NCBI GenBank assembly: GCA_045631305.1
Contig: JAZQUM010000135.1
Location: 1 to 33,284 of the forward strand
Reading direction: 5' to 3'
Source: JAZQUM01 sp045631305
GTDB taxonomy: Bacteria; Bacillota; Clostridia; Oscillospirales; Oscillospiraceae
DNA length: 33,284 nucleotides
The position numbers and the translations under genes were made by a program. Shown here one piece after another: positions 29,327-33,284 of the stretch (the first letter of the stretch is position 1; every line of letters begins with the position of its first letter). The notes beneath the pieces are model-generated. The model saw only the letters and a list, made by a program, of their open reading frames with translations. It was not told the origin of the DNA and ran no database searches.

Positions 29327-30240
29327 TGCGCATCCTCTTTATGGGCACCCCTGATTTCGCCGTTGCCTCTCTCAAAGCGCTGGTGGAAGCAGGTCATGAG
29401 ATCTGCGGCGTTTTCACTCAGCCCGATAAGCCTAAAAACCGCGGCATGAAAATGACCTTTTCTCCCGTAAAGGAATATGCCCTGTCCCAGAATCTTGAAG
29501 TCTATCAGCCTTTGAAGATGAAAGACGGCACCGCCTTTGAACTGGTGAAAAGTCTTGCCCCTGAACTTATCGTAGTGGCAGCTTACGGCCGCATTCTCCC
29601 CGAAGATATTCTGAATTTCCCCAAGTACGGTTCCATCAACGTCCATTCCTCCATTCTCCCCAAGTATCGTGGCGCAGCACCCATCAACTGGGCCATTTTG
29701 AACGGGGAAGAGGAAACGGGTGTCACCATTATGTACATGGCTAAGGAACTGGACGCAGGGGACATTCTCCACGTGGCTAAGACCGCCATCGACCCCGAGG
29801 AAAACGCGCAGGTTCTGACCGAGCGCCTTGCTTCTCTTGGCGCCGGCGCGCTTTTGGAAACCGTGGATATGCTGCGTGACGGCACGGCCAAGCGCACTCC
29901 TCAGGACCATGACGCGCACACCTACGCGCCCATGCTTTCCAAGGCGCTGTCCCCCGTGGATTGGAACAAGAGTGCACGCGAGATCTGCGACCAGATCCGC
30001 GGTCTCATCCCCTGGCCCTGCGCCAGCTGTGAAGTCTCCGGCCGCCAGTTCAAGCTTTTTCGCGCCAAGGCCGGTGAGGCTACTTCTGCCGCACCCGGCA
30101 CGGTGCTTTCCGCTGATAAGAACGGTCTTGTGGTTGCCTGCGGCAAGGGCGAAAGTCTTGTGATCCTTGAGCTGCAGGAAGCAGGCGGCAAGCGCCTTGC
30201 AGTTGCAGATTATCTGAGAGGTCATCCCATTAATGTTTAA
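29326..30240 (+). CDS. fmt: Methionyl-tRNA formyltransferase
   Basis: Formylates initiator Met-tRNA with 10-formyl-THF. The 304-residue product begins RILFMGTPDFAVASLKAL. It has the catalytic core with Asn105 and His107 in INVHSSILPKYRGAAPINWAI and Asp145 in ELDAGDIL, and the C-terminal OB-type tRNA-binding domain from about residue 205 (SPVDWNKSAREICDQIRGL, PWPCA). It overlaps def by one base; the next gene starts 14 bases after it. Confidence 0.97.
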   Translation: MRILFMGTPDFAVASLKALVEAGHEICGVFTQPDKPKNRGMKMTFSPVKEYALSQNLEVYQPLKMKDGTAFELVKSLAPELIVVAAYGRILPEDILNFPKYGSINVHSSILPKYRGAAPINWAILNGEEETGVTIMYMAKELDAGDILHVAKTAIDPEENAQVLTERLASLGAGALLETVDMLRDGTAKRTPQDHDAHTYAPMLSKALSPVDWNKSAREICDQIRGLIPWPCASCEVSGRQFKLFRAKAGEATSAAPGTVLSADKNGLVVACGKGESLVILELQEAGGKRLAVADYLRGHPINV

Positions 30241-30254
30241 GGGAAAGGGAATCT

Positions 30255-30974
30255 ATGTACTATAACGATTCTTTCTTTTACGCAAATTCCATTTATATCC
30301 TGCTGCTGATCCCCGTACTGATTTTGACCTTCTACGCCCAGGCACAGGTGAAGGGGAACTTCCGTAAGTACAGTCAGGTAGTGAACCGCCGCCACATGAC
30401 GGGGGCGGAGGCTGCGCAGGCTGTGCTGCGGGCCAACGGTGTTTTCAACGTGACCGTTACCAGCACGCCCGGTGAGTTGACGGACCATTACGATCCCCGC
30501 ACCAACACCATCCGCCTTTCTGAATCCGTTTACAACGCGCCCACCATTGCGGCCGTTGGCGTTGCGGCTCACGAAGCGGGTCACGCGGTGCAGTATGCCA
30601 CCAATTACGGGGCTATCCGTCTGCGGCAGGCCATCATCCCCATTACTCAGTTTTCCAGTAAGTTTGCTATGCTGGCTATCATGCTGGGCTTGATCCTTTA
30701 CTGGAACTCCCTTTTTGCCATCGGCATCATCCTTTTCAGTGTACTGACGCTGTTTCAGCTGATCACGCTGCCTGTGGAGTTTGATGCTTCCCGCCGCGCC
30801 ATGGCTGCCATTGAAGGCGGTATGTTGGCTGAGGACGAGGCCCGGGGCGCCAAGAAGGTGTTGAAGGCGGCTGCACTCACTTATGTTGCGGCCCTGCTTT
30901 CCTCTGCGGTACAGCTTCTGCGCTTTGTGCTGATCTTCATGAGCCGCACAGGCAATACCAGAAGGAGACGGTAA
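30255..30974 (+). CDS. YugP-type zinc metallopeptidase (membrane)
   Basis: Putative membrane zinc protease of the YugP family, which often sits between fmt and rsmB in Clostridia. The 239-residue product has a first membrane helix at about residues 13-27. The conserved stretch TGAEAAQAVLRANGV, YDPRTNTIRLSESVY, and the zinc motif HEAGH at residues 106-110 (VAAHEAGHAVQYA) come next. Two more hydrophobic helices follow at about 132-160, then LPVEFDASRRA, where the Glu is the probable third ligand, and a final helix. A basic tail (RTGNTRRRR) ends the protein. GGGAAAGGGAA precedes the ATG. Substrates are unknown. Confidence 0.9.
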   Translation: MYYNDSFFYANSIYILLLIPVLILTFYAQAQVKGNFRKYSQVVNRRHMTGAEAAQAVLRANGVFNVTVTSTPGELTDHYDPRTNTIRLSESVYNAPTIAAVGVAAHEAGHAVQYATNYGAIRLRQAIIPITQFSSKFAMLAIMLGLILYWNSLFAIGIILFSVLTLFQLITLPVEFDASRRAMAAIEGGMLAEDEARGAKKVLKAAALTYVAALLSSAVQLLRFVLIFMSRTGNTRRRR

Positions 30975-30975
30975 G

Positions 30976-32304
30976 ATGAAAAAATCTGCCCGTGACACGG
31001 CCCTCTCCGTGCTGACGGCCTGCCGAAAGGAAGGCGCATGGTCAGACGGGAGTTTGAAAAATGCCATTAAGAATAACGGTCTTTCTTCCCGTGATGCAGC
31101 GCTTGCCACCCACATTTGCTACGGTGTGCTGCAGAACAGAAGCCTGCTGGATTTCTACATTTCCGCTTACTGCACCCAGAAGGCGGATAAGCTCCAGCCC
31201 ACGGTGCTGGACATTCTTCGCATCGGCGCCTATCAGATGATCTTCATGGATAAGATCCCTTCCAATGCGGCGGTGAACGAAGCGGTGGAAATGACCAAGC
31301 GCAGCGAGTGCAAGAAGGCCTTTGGCCTTGTAAATGCGGTGCTGCGAAAGATCGCTGCCAATAAAGACAATTTGCCCGCTATTCCCAATGAGTGTAAAGT
31401 GGATTACCTTGCCCTAAAGTATAGCCATCCCAAGTGGCTGGTGGAGCGTCTGGTGGGCATTTTGGGGGACGAAGCGGAAGAATATCTTGCCGCCTGCAAC
31501 GCCCCCGTTCCTATGACGGCGCAGGTGAACACCCTTCGCGCCAAGCGGGAAGAACTGCTCACCGAGCTGCACCGCGAAAATATCGGTGCCGAAGAGCACC
31601 CTTATCTGGACTCTGCCTTTACGGTGACGGGCAGCGGCAATCTGGAAGCGCTGGACGCTTTCCTTCGCGGTGATTTCACCGTGCAGGATACCGCCTCTCG
31701 CCTTGCGGTGCTGGCGGCTGACCCCAAAGCAGGGGAAAAGGTGCTGGACTGCTGCGCAGCCCCCGGCGGCAAAAGCTTTGCCGCCGCCATGCTGATGGAA
31801 AATTCCGGCAGCATTACTTCCTGCGACATTCACCCCCATAAACTCAAGCTCATCGAAAACGGCGCCAAGCGCCTTGGTATCGACATCATCGAGACCGCCC
31901 TTGCTGACGGCAAGGTGCAGCGGGAAGATTTTGTAGGTGCCTTTGATACCGTGATTTGTGACGCGCCCTGTTCGGGGCTTGGCATCATTCGCAAAAAGCC
32001 CGATGTGCGCTACAAAGACCCTGTGGCACTGAAGGGTCTTCCCAACATTCAAAAGGCCATTCTGGAAAATGTTTCTTCCTATGTAAAGCCCGGCGGAACG
32101 CTGCTTTACTCCACCTGCACCATTCTCCCTGAGGAGAACGAAGAGGTGACGGAAGGTTTCCTGGCCTCGCACAGTGAATTTACCAAAGAGATCTTTACCC
32201 TGCCCGGTGTGGGGGAAGTGTGGGGTCAGGTGACGCTTTGGCCCCAGCGCTACGGCACAGACGGGTTTTACATCTGCAAGCTGCGCAGAAACGAGAAAGG
32301 TTAA
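30976..32304 (+). CDS. rsmB: 16S rRNA (cytosine(967)-C(5))-methyltransferase
   Basis: SAM-dependent methyltransferase of C967 in 16S rRNA. The 442-residue product has an N-terminal NusB-like RNA-binding domain (about 1-135, with RDAALATHICYGVLQNR). The Rossmann-type catalytic domain follows with VLDCCAAPGGKS (SAM binding), the DAPCSGLGIIRKKPD motif with a catalytic Cys near residue 330, and STCTILPEENEE with the second Cys near residue 381. It begins one base after the YugP gene; GGAGACGG provides the ribosome site. Confidence 0.96.
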   Translation: MKKSARDTALSVLTACRKEGAWSDGSLKNAIKNNGLSSRDAALATHICYGVLQNRSLLDFYISAYCTQKADKLQPTVLDILRIGAYQMIFMDKIPSNAAVNEAVEMTKRSECKKAFGLVNAVLRKIAANKDNLPAIPNECKVDYLALKYSHPKWLVERLVGILGDEAEEYLAACNAPVPMTAQVNTLRAKREELLTELHRENIGAEEHPYLDSAFTVTGSGNLEALDAFLRGDFTVQDTASRLAVLAADPKAGEKVLDCCAAPGGKSFAAAMLMENSGSITSCDIHPHKLKLIENGAKRLGIDIIETALADGKVQREDFVGAFDTVICDAPCSGLGIIRKKPDVRYKDPVALKGLPNIQKAILENVSSYVKPGGTLLYSTCTILPEENEEVTEGFLASHSEFTKEIFTLPGVGEVWGQVTLWPQRYGTDGFYICKLRRNEKG

Positions 32305-32307
32305 ACT

Positions 32308-33284
32308 ATGATCGACATCAAATCCCTGAATCTGCAGGAGATCACGGAGCTTATGAAAACCATGGGCGAGCCCGCATTCCGCGGCAAGCAGGTTTTCGTC
32401 TGGCTCCATAAGGGCGTGGAGAGCTTTGACGAGATGACCAATCTCTCCAAAAGCCTGCGGGAAAAACTGAAAAGTGAGTGCTTTTTGTCCGTTCCCTTCA
32501 AGGCCCGCAAGCAGGTTTCCAAAATGGACGGCACGGTAAAGTACCTTTGGGAACTCCAAGATGGCAACTGCATCGAGTCTGTTCTCATGCAGTATAAGCA
32601 CGGCAACACCGTGTGCATTTCCTCTCAGGTGGGCTGCCGCATGGGCTGCGCGTTCTGCGCATCCACCATTGCGGGCAAGGTCCGCGACCTGACGCCTGCC
32701 GAGCTTCTGGATCAGGTGATCTTCGTGCAGAAGGATTCGGGTCTGCCTATTTCCAACATCGTGCTGATGGGCATTGGCGAACCCATGGATAACCTGGATA
32801 ATGTGCTGAAATTTTTGGAACTGGTGAACCATGCCGACGGGCTCAACATCGGCATGCGCCACATTTCTCTTTCCACCTGCGGCGTGGTGCCCGGTATTGA
32901 GCGCCTTGCGGAAGTAGAACTGGGGCTGACTCTTTCCGTTTCTCTCCATGCGCCTGATAACGATACCCGCAGCAAGATCATGCCTGTAAACAAGGCCTAT
33001 GATGTGGAAAAGCTTTTTGCCGCCTGCCACGCTTATTTCCAGAAGACGGGACGGCGCATCAGCTTTGAATACGCTATGATCGACGGGGTCAATGACTCCG
33101 ACGCCCAGGCGGACCTTATTGCCAAGAAGATCCGCGGCATGCCCGGGCATGTGAATCTCATTCCCCTTAATGACGTGGTGGAAAGCCCCCTGAAGCCCAG
33201 CCGCCGCATTGCGGCATTCCAGAAGCGGCTGGAAAGCCACGGGGTGACTGCTACCGTGCGCCGCAGCCTTGGCGGCGATATTGA
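32308..33284 (+). CDS. rlmN: 23S rRNA/tRNA adenine-C2-methyltransferase RlmN (3' end outside window)
   Basis: Radical-SAM enzyme that methylates A2503 of 23S rRNA and A37 of some tRNAs. The visible 325 residues have no stop and run to the right edge. The start has EPAFRGKQVFVWLHKG. The radical-SAM cluster ligands are Cys110, Cys114 and Cys117 in VGCRMGCAFCAS, followed by GIGEPMDN, LSTCGVVPG and SLHAPDNDTRSKIMPVNK. The last residues RRSLGGDI lead into the part with the methylated Cys (usually in an ACGQL motif), which lies just outside. The ATG at 32308 follows AGAAAGG and starts 3 bases after rsmB. Confidence 0.96.
   Translation, partial: MIDIKSLNLQEITELMKTMGEPAFRGKQVFVWLHKGVESFDEMTNLSKSLREKLKSECFLSVPFKARKQVSKMDGTVKYLWELQDGNCIESVLMQYKHGNTVCISSQVGCRMGCAFCASTIAGKVRDLTPAELLDQVIFVQKDSGLPISNIVLMGIGEPMDNLDNVLKFLELVNHADGLNIGMRHISLSTCGVVPGIERLAEVELGLTLSVSLHAPDNDTRSKIMPVNKAYDVEKLFAACHAYFQKTGRRISFEYAMIDGVNDSDAQADLIAKKIRGMPGHVNLIPLNDVVESPLKPSRRIAAFQKRLESHGVTATVRRSLGGDI

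Noticed and set aside
31414..33240. A 608-codon minus-strand open frame across rsmB and rlmN
   Set aside because: Antisense to two conserved genes with clear motifs; no ribosome site or recognisable protein.
1..33284. Search for tRNA, rRNA, CRISPR repeats, transposases, integrases and phage genes
   Set aside because: Nothing with these features was seen by eye; intergenic gaps are all short and explained by promoters, leaders and terminators.

Overview
This window is a stretch of core chromosome from a spore-forming, probably anaerobic and butyrate-producing member of the Bacillota (Clostridia-like). The spore signature is sigG, a YlmC/YmxH gene and GerW/YtfJ. Butyrate production is inferred from a close match to butyryl-CoA:acetate CoA-transferase. 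The ispH-rpsA gene fusion and the pairing of a DUF5685 gene with a J-domain gene also point to this group; both are stated from memory of the families, not from a search. A Negativicutes origin cannot be excluded from the sequence alone. I see no rRNA, tRNA, insertion sequence, prophage, CRISPR array or origin, and no intergenic gap longer than 300 bases.

Layout. 1-2134: the 3' end of glnS, then deoC-deoD (deoxynucleoside salvage) from a promoter that overlaps the glnS terminator. 2240-3897: an AT-rich orphan small membrane protein, sigG on the minus strand with a good sigma-F-type promoter, and a divergent ylmC. 3898-5879: rpsB and tsf, with curved-looking A-tract DNA, a promoter and a foldable leader in front. 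5919-15841: a long run of closely packed genes: M50 protease, scpA, scpB, DUF2953, ytfJ, a D,D-carboxypeptidase, rluB, an RpiR regulator, a YhiN-type flavoprotein, cmk, and the ispH-rpsA fusion. 15912-17364: but, a monocistronic CoA-transferase. 17382-18689: ispD-ispF. 18721-20098: a DUF3343/cysteine desulfurase pair. 20115-24249: cdaA-cdaR followed by rseC, DUF5685 and dnaJ-like genes. 24277-33284: yicC, remA, gmk, rpoZ, priA, def, fmt, a YugP-type protease, rsmB and the 5' part of rlmN.

How the genes fit together. Most genes serve translation and its maturation (glnS, rpsB, tsf, rpsA, def, fmt, rsmB, rlmN, rluB), chromosome segregation and replication restart (scpAB, priA), nucleotide supply (cmk, gmk, deoCD), the MEP isoprenoid pathway (ispD, ispF, ispH), c-di-AMP signalling (cdaA, cdaR) and sporulation (sigG, ylmC, ytfJ). 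Transcription units are bounded by compact hairpins with A-tracts on the left and T-tracts on the right.

Nothing here is an obvious new defence or mobile system. The best leads are: (i) evidence that rpsA, although fused in frame to ispH, keeps its own promoter and a perfect Shine-Dalgarno inside the ispH reading frame; (ii) a cysteine-rich three-gene module (RseC, DUF5685, J-domain protein with a Cys tail) directly behind cdaAR; (iii) regulatory DNA in the rpsB, deoC, sigG and but upstream regions.
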